NCBI GenBank assembly: GCA_037349105.1
Contig: JAYJMM010000038.1
Span: 3,260,501 to 3,324,500, forward strand
DNA from: Limnomonas spitsbergensis
Taxonomy: Eukaryota; Chlorophyta; Chlorophyceae; Chlamydomonadales
Length of the DNA: 64,000 bases
Direction of reading: 5' to 3'
Each line of letters starts with the position of its first letter. The first letter of the stretch is position 1. The notes under the pieces are model-generated. The model worked only from the letters and a program-made list of their open reading frames with translations, did not search any database and was not told where the DNA came from. Below are positions 44,399 through 53,893 of the stretch, one piece after another. A program made the position numbers and the translations under genes.

Positions 44399-47300
44399 TC
44401 AACGGATGAACGTGTGCATTGGTGGGATCATGCGAGCGCGGATAGCTGCCGATGCAAACACAAGGATCCATACTTTATTGCTACAGCAACCGTGAATGGA
44501 CCGTTTAACTCCCAGACCTGCTGTGAAGCTGACAGACTGCAAAATGACAAGCCGCCTTTCTCTCCGTAGCTGGGATAGCCACTCAAACCTTGCAGGATGG
44601 CACTTTAGGAAATCTTGGGTGACTAGGCAGCAGGCCACATGACGCGCGTACTTGACCGCAAGGGCACAGGAGATATCAGCGTATTCATCCGGAGGGTTTG
44701 TGATAAGAACGTGCAGCCCGTGTTGTCGCAGCAGAAACTCGTAGGTGGAGGGTTGCAGCGGATCAGAACAGTAGTCTGCAGGGACGTTGACACCAATGCC
44801 CGAATTGGTAAGAACGTGGAGGGATCGAGGGTAAGGGTAAAGCTGGCTGTTCTGCAGAAGTTCAGTGGCTTGCCCATTATCCTTGAACAGCAAGAGAATG
44901 CTGGGGGACAGGGATAGGTCAAGGCAGTCCAGCAGGGTGTTGCAGTCGCTGTCTTCAATGGTGAGGGGTGAAGGAGGGTGGAGTTGGTACGAACATCCTC
45001 CCGGCACCCTGTTGCCCAAGTAGACCGCAGCCTCATCGCGCTCTCGCCACACTCCAGGCATCAAGGACTTGAGGGCATCCACCGCATCTCCGCGAACACC
45101 CCAGTTGATGAAATCTGAGGGCACCCAAGGATGAGTGACATGACTTTCGAACCTCTTGTTGGGGACGCGGATTCTCACGGATGCACGGGTAGGGCGCTGA
45201 TCATCAGGTTGCGCCTCCTCAGTGATTTCCCCTTTGCTGACAACTGCGCCGGTCCCGACAGGCTCATTCGCATTGCTTCCGGCACCGCCTGCGGCGGTCC
45301 CGGCAAGACAATCTGCGTCATCTTCCCTGTCTTCCGCGGGTCCTTCTCCTTCATCCTCACCAAGGCCACCGCCATTGGCGGCTCCCATCACCCTTCCTGC
45401 CTTCTTTTGCTTAGCAGGCCGCAGCTGGTAACCTGTCACAGCGGCCGCTGGTTCCTCCAGCTCCGCCGCAACATCACGTCTTGCAGCACCAGTAGCATCA
45501 GCTCCAGCAGTCCTACATTGCTCACAAATCCAGTAACCAGCAGGGACAGTAGTAAGCCGTGGTACCAAACAATACGTGTGAGTGCCTCGACCACAACTGC
45601 CACACAGAATCATTTTCTTAGCATTATCAGGCAGCAGACATCTCTGGCAAGGGAAGTCTAGTGCTGGCTTTTGCCATCTTTTGGATGGGGGTAAGAGTCC
45701 CTCTATGGGCAGATGACATGGTGCGCAGTTAATAGCGTTTTCAGCCACAGTCACCCCATTGCGACCAACCAGGATAATGACTCCACTTGGCCGGACATCA
45801 AACACTCGAAGCACGTAAGGTCTTGCAGTGGAGTGCAGCCGGTTCTCATCCCGCACATACACAAACTGCCCCTCAGTATACTTAGCTATTGATGGGAGGT
45901 AACCTCCACTACGAAGCCTTGCGTAACGCAGGGTATCTCGCTGTTGAGCAACCAGAAGATTCTGGCCGACCATCACGCAGTTCTTGGCTAGCAATTCAGA
46001 ACGGGACAGTACAAGTTCAGCAGCAGCATCCACATCCAGGTAATCCACTGCCTGATCCCCATTCAACCTTTCCATGATAGCGGGAGGGATGACTGGTTCA
46101 CAGGAAAACAGCAGCTGGTAGGGACTCATCAAGGTGCTAGCATGCTTAGTGACTCGGTACCCGAGTGCTATCCAGGGTAAATACATGTCCCATTCTCGAG
46201 GCTCTCTTGAGACGTGCAAGTGCCTTGATAATGCAGTTTTGACAGTCTTTACCAGCCTTTCCGCTTGCCCATTGGCTTGGGGATGGAAAGAACTGGTGAC
46301 TCTATGATCAATCATGGCACGGACAAGCAGCGAGTCCATTTCACCCTGAAACTCCCCACCACCGTCTGTGACAACTTCAGCGCATGCCCCAAATCGTGCC
46401 AATATGCCGTGCAGGAAATGGTAAGCTACTTCTTTATATGATTTAGCAGTCATAGGAAAGACCTCAATCCATTTAGAGTAGCTTTCTACAGCTACCATAA
46501 CATAGGTGTGGCCACGGTTAGAGGCCGTATAAGGACCAGAAAGATCCAGGTGCCAGCGGTACATAAGTCCTCTGATGGGTAAGGGATGCATAACGGGCTG
46601 CATAGCATTAAACGATACTTTAGTGTAATCACAGGCCTCGCAGCACTGGACCACTCTTTTGCAGTCGTTATATAAACCAACCCACCAGTGAGTCATCATG
46701 ACAAGCCCCGTCGTGCGGCGCCTGCCATAATGACCATTTTCTACATGCATTTTGTGCACGAGTGCCAACCGGTCACCAGGGGGTGGTACCACCTTGGTTG
46801 TACCGCCTGGCATTCGTCGATATAGAATATTCTTTTCTGAAGACCAGAGATAGAGCGCAGCTCGTCGTTGAAGACGCTTGCGTTCTACAGGGGTCAGCAA
46901 GGGCAACATTGTGTCAGTGGAACGCCTCAAATATTGCATAGCATTGTTATCCAACCAGATATCTGCAAATGATTGAGACTCTTCCTCACGAGTCATGGGT
47001 TGTTCTATGAACTCAGCCGCTAAGGACTGAGCTGCATGTAAGATCAGAGAATCTCCAGCAGCAAATAAATGATTAAGCTGCTGAGATATCTGATCACTAT
47101 CCCCCCCCAGCTCCAGTTCTGAAGTGGCAAAGGAGTGAGGGAGAAAGTTATTGAATGCAGAAAAAATTTCCTGCGAAGGCGGAACATTTGCAAATCGAAT
47201 TGCAATTCCAACAGCAAGCAGATGACTGACAGCATTAGCATCAAAAGCACCTCCAACTATCCTGTGACGCACAGAAAAGATCAGATCCTTGCCAGCAGTA

Positions 47301-50300
47301 CAGTCAGTCTCATATCCCATGGCACGTTCACGCTCATGAATAGTCAGGGCGTGTCTAGTGACAATTCCTGCTTGATCAGTTTCTAAAACAAGTCCAGGTT
47401 CATATTCAGGGTTGGGACGGAACGCATAAGATTCAATCCTAGCAACCATTGTAGGAAAAACTCGTAGAGGTTCGTTCAATATATTGGCTGGATGATATGG
47501 GTACCTGTTGACTTTAAAACAGGTACGGGGATTTCTTCCATGGTCCAATATGTCAGTCAGGCGCAATGTATCATCACGGACAAAGGACATCATAACCAAC
47601 TGCAAAGAAGCAGGGGAACATATATTTTGCCAATAATTACGCAGCCTGTGGGCATAGCTACCTACAGCAACAGCGTCAAAACACACAGTGTGTCCCAGCC
47701 TCTCCGTAAGTTCCTGGAATCCTGCTGTCATAGCCTGCGATTTTGCAATAGCAAATTGTACAGCAACATTCTCAATTAGGTACATGGGTGGTCGTCTCCC
47801 TTGTTGCATATGCTGCAGAGATCCTAGAATTTTAATAAGAGGGGAAAATGTGGAACTTTTCTCTCCTTGTAATCCTGTACGTTTTCCTGCAGAGGACAGG
47901 TCAGTGCACATAAACCCTGCTGTTAGCATCCATTGGGTACCATCAAGGCATCCAATGTTAATGAGATGTCTTTCATTTATTTCGTACACATCCTGTGGCA
48001 GTTGGTTGAATGTGCCAGCAATAGCATCATGACCCAACAGATTGGGATATTCCTCCATGAGCAACTTAAGTCTGTGTTTGGCACAAACCCTTGCACTATT
48101 ATCAATGTCAGCATAGTAATAGTGGTTGATGCGGATGCCATTTCTCAGCATGCATTCTAACCCTCCGCACATACCACCAAACAGTTCAATCAGTGACACA
48201 CCTTCTTGCACAGCAGTAAGAATGCTGGTTTGAGGAACAGGTGTAGAATTTATTGAGCGAATCCCTTTTTCAGTAGGATTGCCTTCTTCTGACAGTTCTT
48301 GCACCTGCAGTAAAGTATAGTGGGAAGGAGGCAAATCCTGCAAAAGCAAACGGCAATCTTCAACTCTTGAAGAAGCTGTTCCCCTTAGAGCTTTTTGTTT
48401 CTCCGATAGCGTGTCCATCTGCGGCACATGAATGCGAGTGGAAAATGAGGAAATGCCATTGATTTCAAAATCAAAGGCAGCTGCAGTATCAAATGCATTA
48501 CAGCAACTCATATCATCCGTGTCATCAGGAATCATCAGTTTAGTAGCCAACGAATGAATGTGGTTTGTAACAGATGAGCCGAAGGTGGGAGAAGGCCATA
48601 TGGCTCGGGTTCTAGGTAGGCCTGGCCACTCGGTAGGTGAAGGAAAAGACATTTCAGCATCCTCAGAAATCATTTGCAATCCAGCAACACCTTGCTCCTT
48701 ATCAGGAGCTGGATCAGGATCTATTGCAGGACCAAATGGTTCTATGGCAAATCCCCACGGGACTGCACTCTGGGGCGTTCTAGACAAACAAGCAGCCATA
48801 AGGGAATACGCTCTTTTAGAACTATTAGCAGTCAAATCAGTGTCTACACCTGATCCACAGAATGCAGAGTTGTAGTAAAAGGGCCACGTCGTTGCGAAGT
48901 GACTCTCTTTTGTGCCTGTCCAGTCCAGATCTGACTGAACAGGGAACCTGCTGGGGACATCGGCAACAATATGTTTAACACCTGGTTTGTATTCAAGCTC
49001 ATATGAGAACGGCGAGAGCATGACAGACCAGCGGGCATACTGCCCCTCTAATTCTTTATTAGACATAAGCCAAGACAACCCTTTATGATCGCTTATTATT
49101 AGAAATGGTATTTTAGCCCCAAGCAGATAATAGCGGAAGGCTCTCACTCCCCATACTGCGGCTAACATTTCTCCCTTGTAAGACCCATAATTAGCCTCAT
49201 GCACATTGCAAGTCCTGCTGATGCAGGCTACTAGATATTCCTTTCCATCATCATCTTTTTGACCCAGAACGGCTGACATGCCTTTCTGGGACCAATCTGT
49301 GTGAAGGATGTAACGGCGATTTTTATCAGGTGTGCGCAATGCGTTACCAGGTTTGCAGAGTTCATCTTTTAGGTGTTCCCATGCCTTATCCCTCTCAGCT
49401 GTCCACAGCCAAGGAGTGTCCTTCTTAAACAACTCTGTAAGGGGGCTGGAGATGACAGAAAAGTTAGGAACATAACATCGGTAATAATTAGCAAAGCCAA
49501 TGACACGACGCAGTTCATGCACAGTAGTGGGCGTGGGTAAAGCCCTGATTGCCAAGACCTTGGTTTCACTAGGTGAAATACCTGTGGTTCCAATCATATG
49601 GCCCAGGTACTCCAGGCTGTTAAACAGAAACTTGCATTTTCCTGGATGCACCTTCATATGACAATTCTTGAGGGCAGCAAACAGTAGTTTCAGTGCAGCT
49701 TTGTGTGATGCAAGATCTTTGGTAAAGACCAGGATATCATCTATAAAACATACACAACAGTGATCAAGGCCTGCTTCAGTTATTACAGTATTCATGACTC
49801 TCTGGAAGTATGCAGGCATATTAGTAAGGCCAAAGGTATTTCGGTTAGTTTTCCAACACCGATCATTCCACCAGAACGCAGTCATGTCCCTGCATTCTTC
49901 AGACAGTGAAGTTTGACCGAAACCAGATTTCATATCACAAACGGAGAATACAGTACAACCTTCAGTTCTTCCAAACAGTTCTTCAGGCAGGGGTAGAGGG
50001 TACACATCAGGAGGTGTAAAGGCATTAATACCTCCAGATGCTTTACCATAATTAATACAGCATCTTTTATCAGTCCAAGCGCCAGTCACGGGATCCTTCT
50101 TGGCAGCTATAACTGCTTCATGTATCATAAGGGGCCGAGGACACTCACTGATGAATCCAGCTTCCATGAGAGGGGTCATGTGTTCGTCCATAACTTCTTT
50201 CTCCATGGGTGACCTCCTGCGAGCCTTTCTGAGAATAATACCTGGGGGCAAAGTTATAGTCTCTCCAGGGGGACCTATGGTGAAGGGAAGAACTGATCCT

Positions 50301-51031
50301 TCATAACCTGTCAAGTCAGACAATTTATAAGCGCTTTGTGCCTGGATAATATCTCCTAGTTCATCCTGGAACTGCTGCCTCTCAATCTCACTAATATCAG
50401 CATGATTGCCCAGGGTCCAACCTTGTTCCATCTTGAAATGTTTATCAGGTTCTACAGGATCTGCTGGGCTGTCAGGTGTCATATTATCTAAAGACCAAGA
50501 TCCCTCAATAGGGACTCCTTCGTGAAGCTCATCAGGTGACAACAGGTCATTCAACAACGCTGGATCTGTGTAATGCTGAATATCTGCTGAGTAAGAGATA
50601 CCTGTCTGCGAGATCAGTGAAGATCCTAATACTTCTCTTGAGTACTGGTCTCGTGCGATGCTGCGGGTTAAATCAAAAACCTGAGCTGGGGCATTGTGAG
50701 TTCTCATACTGTTAACAGGTGTGAACAGGAATGCTGTGGCTATCAGCCAGAGATAGAAGATCCATTTCATTATGGTGGGTTGCATTCTGAGGAGATGCTG
50801 CGTTTTGTGAGTGATAGCAGGACCAGGGCACCGCACAGATTTACAGACATCAATCTTCAAAGTCACAACTCGTAACCTGTCAGACCTAAGCAGTTCAGCC
50901 TTGAGCTTGTCATCAGCAATCCTCTGAACCCTGCGAGATCTCCTGACTTTCTTGGCCCAAAACTCAATGAGAATAGCAATACGCTTAGCGCGCAGCTGAG
51001 CAAGTTCCCTAGCTCTAGCACGGCGCAGCAT
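44399..51031 (-). CDS. pol: Pol polyprotein: RT - RNase H - C5 cytosine methyltransferase - integrase - PHD finger
   Basis: 2210 residues from the ATG at 51031. After a basic start, a hydrophobic segment (IFYLWLIATAFLF, about 90) looks like a signal or membrane segment. RT about 260-480 has D366 (VCDMKSGF) and FIDDIL at 429-434. RNase H starts at YILHTD (D579). Residues about 945-1285 form a C5 DNA methyltransferase: SLIELFGGMCGG (motif I), MCTDLSSAGKRTGL with catalytic C1042 (motif IV), LIENV with E1087 (VI), YAHRLRNYW (VIII), ERERAMGY (IX region) and GGAFDANAVSHLL (X). Integrase: zinc H2C2 about 1427-1470, then D1496, D1556 and E1591 with 34 residues between the last two. A C4HC3 PHD finger (CQRC...CGSC...H..C...CEQC) lies at about 1793-1843. 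The C-terminal ~350 residues are unassigned but contain ITNPPDEYA. No catalytic residue is missing. Confidence 0.95.
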   Translation of the reverse strand: MLRRARARELAQLRAKRIAILIEFWAKKVRRSRRVQRIADDKLKAELLRSDRLRVVTLKIDVCKSVRCPGPAITHKTQHLLRMQPTIMKWIFYLWLIATAFLFTPVNSMRTHNAPAQVFDLTRSIARDQYSREVLGSSLISQTGISYSADIQHYTDPALLNDLLSPDELHEGVPIEGSWSLDNMTPDSPADPVEPDKHFKMEQGWTLGNHADISEIERQQFQDELGDIIQAQSAYKLSDLTGYEGSVLPFTIGPPGETITLPPGIILRKARRRSPMEKEVMDEHMTPLMEAGFISECPRPLMIHEAVIAAKKDPVTGAWTDKRCCINYGKASGGINAFTPPDVYPLPLPEELFGRTEGCTVFSVCDMKSGFGQTSLSEECRDMTAFWWNDRCWKTNRNTFGLTNMPAYFQRVMNTVITEAGLDHCCVCFIDDILVFTKDLASHKAALKLLFAALKNCHMKVHPGKCKFLFNSLEYLGHMIGTTGISPSETKVLAIRALPTPTTVHELRRVIGFANYYRCYVPNFSVISSPLTELFKKDTPWLWTAERDKAWEHLKDELCKPGNALRTPDKNRRYILHTDWSQKGMSAVLGQKDDDGKEYLVACISRTCNVHEANYGSYKGEMLAAVWGVRAFRYYLLGAKIPFLIISDHKGLSWLMSNKELEGQYARWSVMLSPFSYELEYKPGVKHIVADVPSRFPVQSDLDWTGTKESHFATTWPFYYNSAFCGSGVDTDLTANSSKRAYSLMAACLSRTPQSAVPWGFAIEPFGPAIDPDPAPDKEQGVAGLQMISEDAEMSFPSPTEWPGLPRTRAIWPSPTFGSSVTNHIHSLATKLMIPDDTDDMSCCNAFDTAAAFDFEINGISSFSTRIHVPQMDTLSEKQKALRGTASSRVEDCRLLLQDLPPSHYTLLQVQELSEEGNPTEKGIRSINSTPVPQTSILTAVQEGVSLIELFGGMCGGLECMLRNGIRINHYYYADIDNSARVCAKHRLKLLMEEYPNLLGHDAIAGTFNQLPQDVYEINERHLINIGCLDGTQWMLTAGFMCTDLSSAGKRTGLQGEKSSTFSPLIKILGSLQHMQQGRRPPMYLIENVAVQFAIAKSQAMTAGFQELTERLGHTVCFDAVAVGSYAHRLRNYWQNICSPASLQLVMMSFVRDDTLRLTDILDHGRNPRTCFKVNRYPYHPANILNEPLRVFPTMVARIESYAFRPNPEYEPGLVLETDQAGIVTRHALTIHERERAMGYETDCTAGKDLIFSVRHRIVGGAFDANAVSHLLAVGIAIRFANVPPSQEIFSAFNNFLPHSFATSELELGGDSDQISQQLNHLFAAGDSLILHAAQSLAAEFIEQPMTREEESQSFADIWLDNNAMQYLRRSTDTMLPLLTPVERKRLQRRAALYLWSSEKNILYRRMPGGTTKVVPPPGDRLALVHKMHVENGHYGRRRTTGLVMMTHWWVGLYNDCKRVVQCCEACDYTKVSFNAMQPVMHPLPIRGLMYRWHLDLSGPYTASNRGHTYVMVAVESYSKWIEVFPMTAKSYKEVAYHFLHGILARFGACAEVVTDGGGEFQGEMDSLLVRAMIDHRVTSSFHPQANGQAERLVKTVKTALSRHLHVSREPREWDMYLPWIALGYRVTKHASTLMSPYQLLFSCEPVIPPAIMERLNGDQAVDYLDVDAAAELVLSRSELLAKNCVMVGQNLLVAQQRDTLRYARLRSGGYLPSIAKYTEGQFVYVRDENRLHSTARPYVLRVFDVRPSGVIILVGRNGVTVAENAINCAPCHLPIEGLLPPSKRWQKPALDFPCQRCLLPDNAKKMILCGSCGRGTHTYCLVPRLTTVPAGYWICEQCRTAGADATGAARRDVAAELEEPAAAVTGYQLRPAKQKKAGRVMGAANGGGLGEDEGEGPAEDREDDADCLAGTAAGGAGSNANEPVGTGAVVSKGEITEEAQPDDQRPTRASVRIRVPNKRFESHVTHPWVPSDFINWGVRGDAVDALKSLMPGVWRERDEAAVYLGNRVPGGCSYQLHPPSPLTIEDSDCNTLLDCLDLSLSPSILLLFKDNGQATELLQNSQLYPYPRSLHVLTNSGIGVNVPADYCSDPLQPSTYEFLLRQHGLHVLITNPPDEYADISCALAVKYARHVACCLVTQDFLKCHPARFEWLSQLRRERRLVILQSVSFTAGLGVKRSIHGCCSNKVWILVFASAAIRARMIPPMHTFIR

Positions 51032-51160
51032 AGGCTTGTTACCCAAACTCTGCAAAGGGACAACAAAAGCAGAGCCCCTAAGGGGATGCGCAGGTCGAAA
51101 TTCAGGATGACGCTTTCTGATGAGAGCCTCTAAACTGCACTTCCTAGCCTGCGCAACACT

Positions 51161-52048
51161 TCAAGAGTTAGGGAAGCCCAGAATCTCCTGCACAGTAACC
51201 TCTGCGACCTCAGCAGCAAACACTGCTATATCTGCCAAAATGTCGGTTTTGTCCCTGCGCTTGCGGAACACACAGATGCCCTTGTACTTCTTCCACCACT
51301 CGCGTACCTGTTCGTGGTTCTTGCTACGAACGAGAATGGTAAGCTGCCCCATCATAGTTGGCGTGAGGCTTGTCTTTATTTCCTCGTGGTAGGCTGGCGT
51401 GCCTCGCCCATCGTACCGATCTGCGCCCTCGATGGATGTGACGGGGACAAAAGCCCGTGCTGCGCTGCGCAGCTGCCTCGTGGACCCCCCATCGCCGGAT
51501 GGAGCTGCAGCATGCTCTGAAGTTGCCGCTGTGTGATCGTCAAGATCCATACGGTCAGGTGCTGACTCGGCAGCAGCTTCAGGGATGAGCCGCAGCTTGT
51601 TGTGCTGATCCAGGTCATGGTTCAGCTCCTCTTCCCTCTGCTGTTGCCTCCTCAGCTTTTTGCGCTCCTTGCGCAGCTTCCGCTCCTCATCGTCGAGCGG
51701 TGGTTTGGGCGCCTTCATTAGAGGAAGGGCCTCGTCACCACCGGACTTCCAGGCCCCATGCCCGCCCTGAGGCGATTGCATTTGCCCTTCCGTCTGGCTC
51801 CTTCCGCCGGCCAGGTTTGCACCACGGCCAGGGTTGGAGCCGGAGGCGCCGCCAGTTGCCTTGCGCTTATTTAAAAGCACGGCTTGACGACGCCTAGCTT
51901 CCTTCCTGGCGGCAGCTGCCGCTCGCTCCTTGAGCAGGATCCGTGCCTGTGCCTCAATGATCTTGTAGCCGTCCCTGAGGATGGCATTGTCGCTGACCAT
52001 CTGAGCATGGTCGCTGTCAGCCTTGCTGAGTTTGGGCTGTCTGGGCAT
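51161..52048 (-). CDS. Retroelement ORF5, basic coiled-coil protein (complete copy)
   Basis: 295 residues, identical to 34154-35041. It is separated from pol by 129 bp and from ORF4 by 190 bp. The preceding gap holds the nested hairpin 52096-52185 and an acceptor-like sequence ending directly at the ATG. Function unknown; strongly basic N-terminus and predicted coiled coil in the middle third. Confidence 0.75.
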   Translation of the reverse strand: MPRQPKLSKADSDHAQMVSDNAILRDGYKIIEAQARILLKERAAAAARKEARRRQAVLLNKRKATGGASGSNPGRGANLAGGRSQTEGQMQSPQGGHGAWKSGGDEALPLMKAPKPPLDDEERKLRKERKKLRRQQQREEELNHDLDQHNKLRLIPEAAAESAPDRMDLDDHTAATSEHAAAPSGDGGSTRQLRSAARAFVPVTSIEGADRYDGRGTPAYHEEIKTSLTPTMMGQLTILVRSKNHEQVREWWKKYKGICVFRKRRDKTDILADIAVFAAEVAEVTVQEILGFPNS

Positions 52049-52095
52049 CTGAGGGTGTGATAAATAATAAAATTAGTTATCACATCATTAGATAA

Positions 52096-52185
52096 TGAAC
52101 AGCACTTCAGACACACTTCCCCCCCCACTAACAGTCATTACTGAAAGAAGTGATCTGTTAGTGTGACTAGGATGAGTGCTGTTCA
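52096..52185 (-). promoter_or_regulatory. Nested hairpin between ORF4 and ORF5 (complete copy)
   Basis: Mirror of 34017-34106, with the same 11-bp outer and 9-bp inner perfect stems and a G-tract. Confidence 0.6.
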
Positions 52186-52238
52186 ATGTTTTATCATTTA
52201 AAAAAAAAATGTTAAGACAATAGGGTTGGGATTGGTCT

Positions 52239-52949
52239 TTATGGACCAACCCCAAACACCCAGGGAGACCTGATGAATTTTACTGGCACATCAAATGTGC
52301 CATCAGGTTGCTGCACATCAGCAGGTCTAGCTTTGTACACATGTAAGTCAGATTTATTCAATAGCATTTCATCATCATCAGATAAGGGTTCTACTGTTGG
52401 GCAATATTGCCATTTAAGGCTTGCCTCAGTTTCCCAAGCAACATCAAATGCTCTAGGCAAAGGGTATTCAAATTCAGACAGAGCAATGTATTTGTACCAA
52501 TCAAACAGCAGCTGATGACTGATCATGTCTGATTTTGCACTCTTGCAGTTCAACCTTAATTCAGAGATTCTGTCGACCGTGAGGTCTTCAGACGCATCCG
52601 AATCTTGGTCAAGTTCATCCCTAGCATCTTTTAGCCGAGTGATACTGGTCAGAAGTCTAGCATCCTGCAACCTAATGACCTCTTTGATTACATCAAAGCG
52701 GTACTGCGCCAAGGATTTGCTAACAGGTTTATCTGCTGCTATCCCTGCAGATGGGTACAGTGCACTAGCATCATCAATACTAAGTTCAGTGTCACCCATG
52801 CCAGGAATTCTGAAAATGCAAGCGACAGCTGAACTCCCAATATATTCCAGGCGGTAAGCCCTTCCAGAAATTAATTGTGAGGCATGTATAAATCTACGAG
52901 AGGCTAGATTCCCACCAGAAGTTATTCTGATATGAGAAGGACTTCTCAT
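52239..52949 (-). CDS. Retroelement ORF4, unknown protein
   Basis: About 236 residues from the first ATG (52949). The frame is open somewhat upstream, next to an acceptor-like AACAGCAGCAG. The N-terminal part (SGRAYRLEYIGSSAVACIF) could be a small beta domain; the C-terminal half is acidic and helical (RLKDARDELDQDSDASEDL). No family recognised. It lies between ORF3 and ORF5 on the same strand, so it is part of the element. The sequence around DVIKEVIRLQ is where the inverted arm ends (52695) and is copied in the 41-bp junction repeat. Confidence 0.7.
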   Translation of the reverse strand: MRSPSHIRITSGGNLASRRFIHASQLISGRAYRLEYIGSSAVACIFRIPGMGDTELSIDDASALYPSAGIAADKPVSKSLAQYRFDVIKEVIRLQDARLLTSITRLKDARDELDQDSDASEDLTVDRISELRLNCKSAKSDMISHQLLFDWYKYIALSEFEYPLPRAFDVAWETEASLKWQYCPTVEPLSDDDEMLLNKSDLHVYKARPADVQQPDGTFDVPVKFIRSPWVFGVGP

Positions 52950-53101
52950 GACAAAACAACTGCTGCTGTTTAGCAATTAACTACACCGTATTCAGACGGT
53001 GGATGATCGTTGCTAGTTGATCGCAGAAGTACTCACTTCAAGTACTTGATACTGCGCAAGCAATAATTGAAAGACAAAAGTTAATTTATCAGTTCAATTA
53101 C
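52950..53101 (-). promoter_or_regulatory. Inter-ORF gap with micro-exon-like cassette (ORF3/ORF4)
   Basis: On the minus strand an acceptor TTGCTTGCGCAG is followed by 15 nt (53051-53037), a strong donor GTGAGTAC (53036-53029), and then CTGAATACGGTGTAG (52995-52981). The same order occurs in the gap before ORF3. Confidence 0.5.
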
Positions 53102-53893
53102 CTAGGGGGCAGCAGGTGCAGGCTCAGGGCCAAACACGACGTCTCCAGGGATGAGAGGGACCGGCGCTGTTGGGCAGTGCCGCCGTTCATTCTCTCTGAA
53201 GATGTTAAGGGGCCTGCCGAGCCACAGCATCGCTCCAGTGGCGCCTAATGGGAACCCAGGTGCTGAGTATCCTCTTAGGGATCTTGCCCATTCAGACAGT
53301 CTAAAGCGCTGATGCTGGTATCGCACCCAGAAGTCTCGGAGAATGAGGCCCTTGGACATGACCTGCTGCATTCCCTTTATTATGTAGTGTTGTTCTACAA
53401 TGTGAAGCGCCTCTGGATAGGAACGATCGCATTGCAGAACTCCAAAATGACATCTAGAAAGGGGCCAGACCGGCCCATCCCATGGCCCATTCCACGCAAC
53501 TAAGTCCAAGCCATAAAGGCCAGCTCCAATTGCATACAGCAATGCTGGTGAGGTGTCAACGGTGCAGAGGAGGTCTAAGTCGTCTGCGATTTGGTTCATC
53601 TCATCAGAGACAAGCTGGGCTGCAATGGATGTCCGCTGAGCGTATTTAGGAAGCTGTTCAGCGGCCTCATCAGGAGAAAGGCTGTCCCACCAAAGGCGCG
53701 GCGGCAGCCTTTCTAGCTGGTTAAATTGCATAATCGCATGGTGGTTGTGTAAAGACGGCCACTGATGGATTCTATGAGGCGCATTGCTCCAGCAGTGCAA
53801 GGTAGAGAAATATTCTCGTGGTACCGCTACGGGGTGTTGTTGCCCAAGCCATGTTTTGTTCAATGGTCTATCCCGGGCAGGAGGGATCGCCAT
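53102..53893 (-). CDS. Retroelement ORF3, unknown protein
   Basis: 263 residues. The ATG at 53893 directly follows TCATTTACGCAG, which looks like a splice acceptor. The protein is Trp/Pro-rich (for example RLPPRLWWDSLSPDEAAEQL, WNGPWDGPVWPLSRC) and ends GPEPAPAAP. I recognise no domain. It is present only in the complete copy and lies between protease and ORF4. Possible roles are structural or accessory; none can be claimed from sequence. Confidence 0.7.
   Translation of the reverse strand: MAIPPARDRPLNKTWLGQQHPVAVPREYFSTLHCWSNAPHRIHQWPSLHNHHAIMQFNQLERLPPRLWWDSLSPDEAAEQLPKYAQRTSIAAQLVSDEMNQIADDLDLLCTVDTSPALLYAIGAGLYGLDLVAWNGPWDGPVWPLSRCHFGVLQCDRSYPEALHIVEQHYIIKGMQQVMSKGLILRDFWVRYQHQRFRLSEWARSLRGYSAPGFPLGATGAMLWLGRPLNIFRENERRHCPTAPVPLIPGDVVFGPEPAPAAP

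Larger units (their letters stand above)
43341..52695 (-). repeat. Right arm of the 9355-bp inverted repeat
   Basis: Mirror of 33507-42861. It is embedded in the complete copy of the element, where pol and its flanks continue naturally into ORF4, ORF3, protease and gag. Confidence 0.93.
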
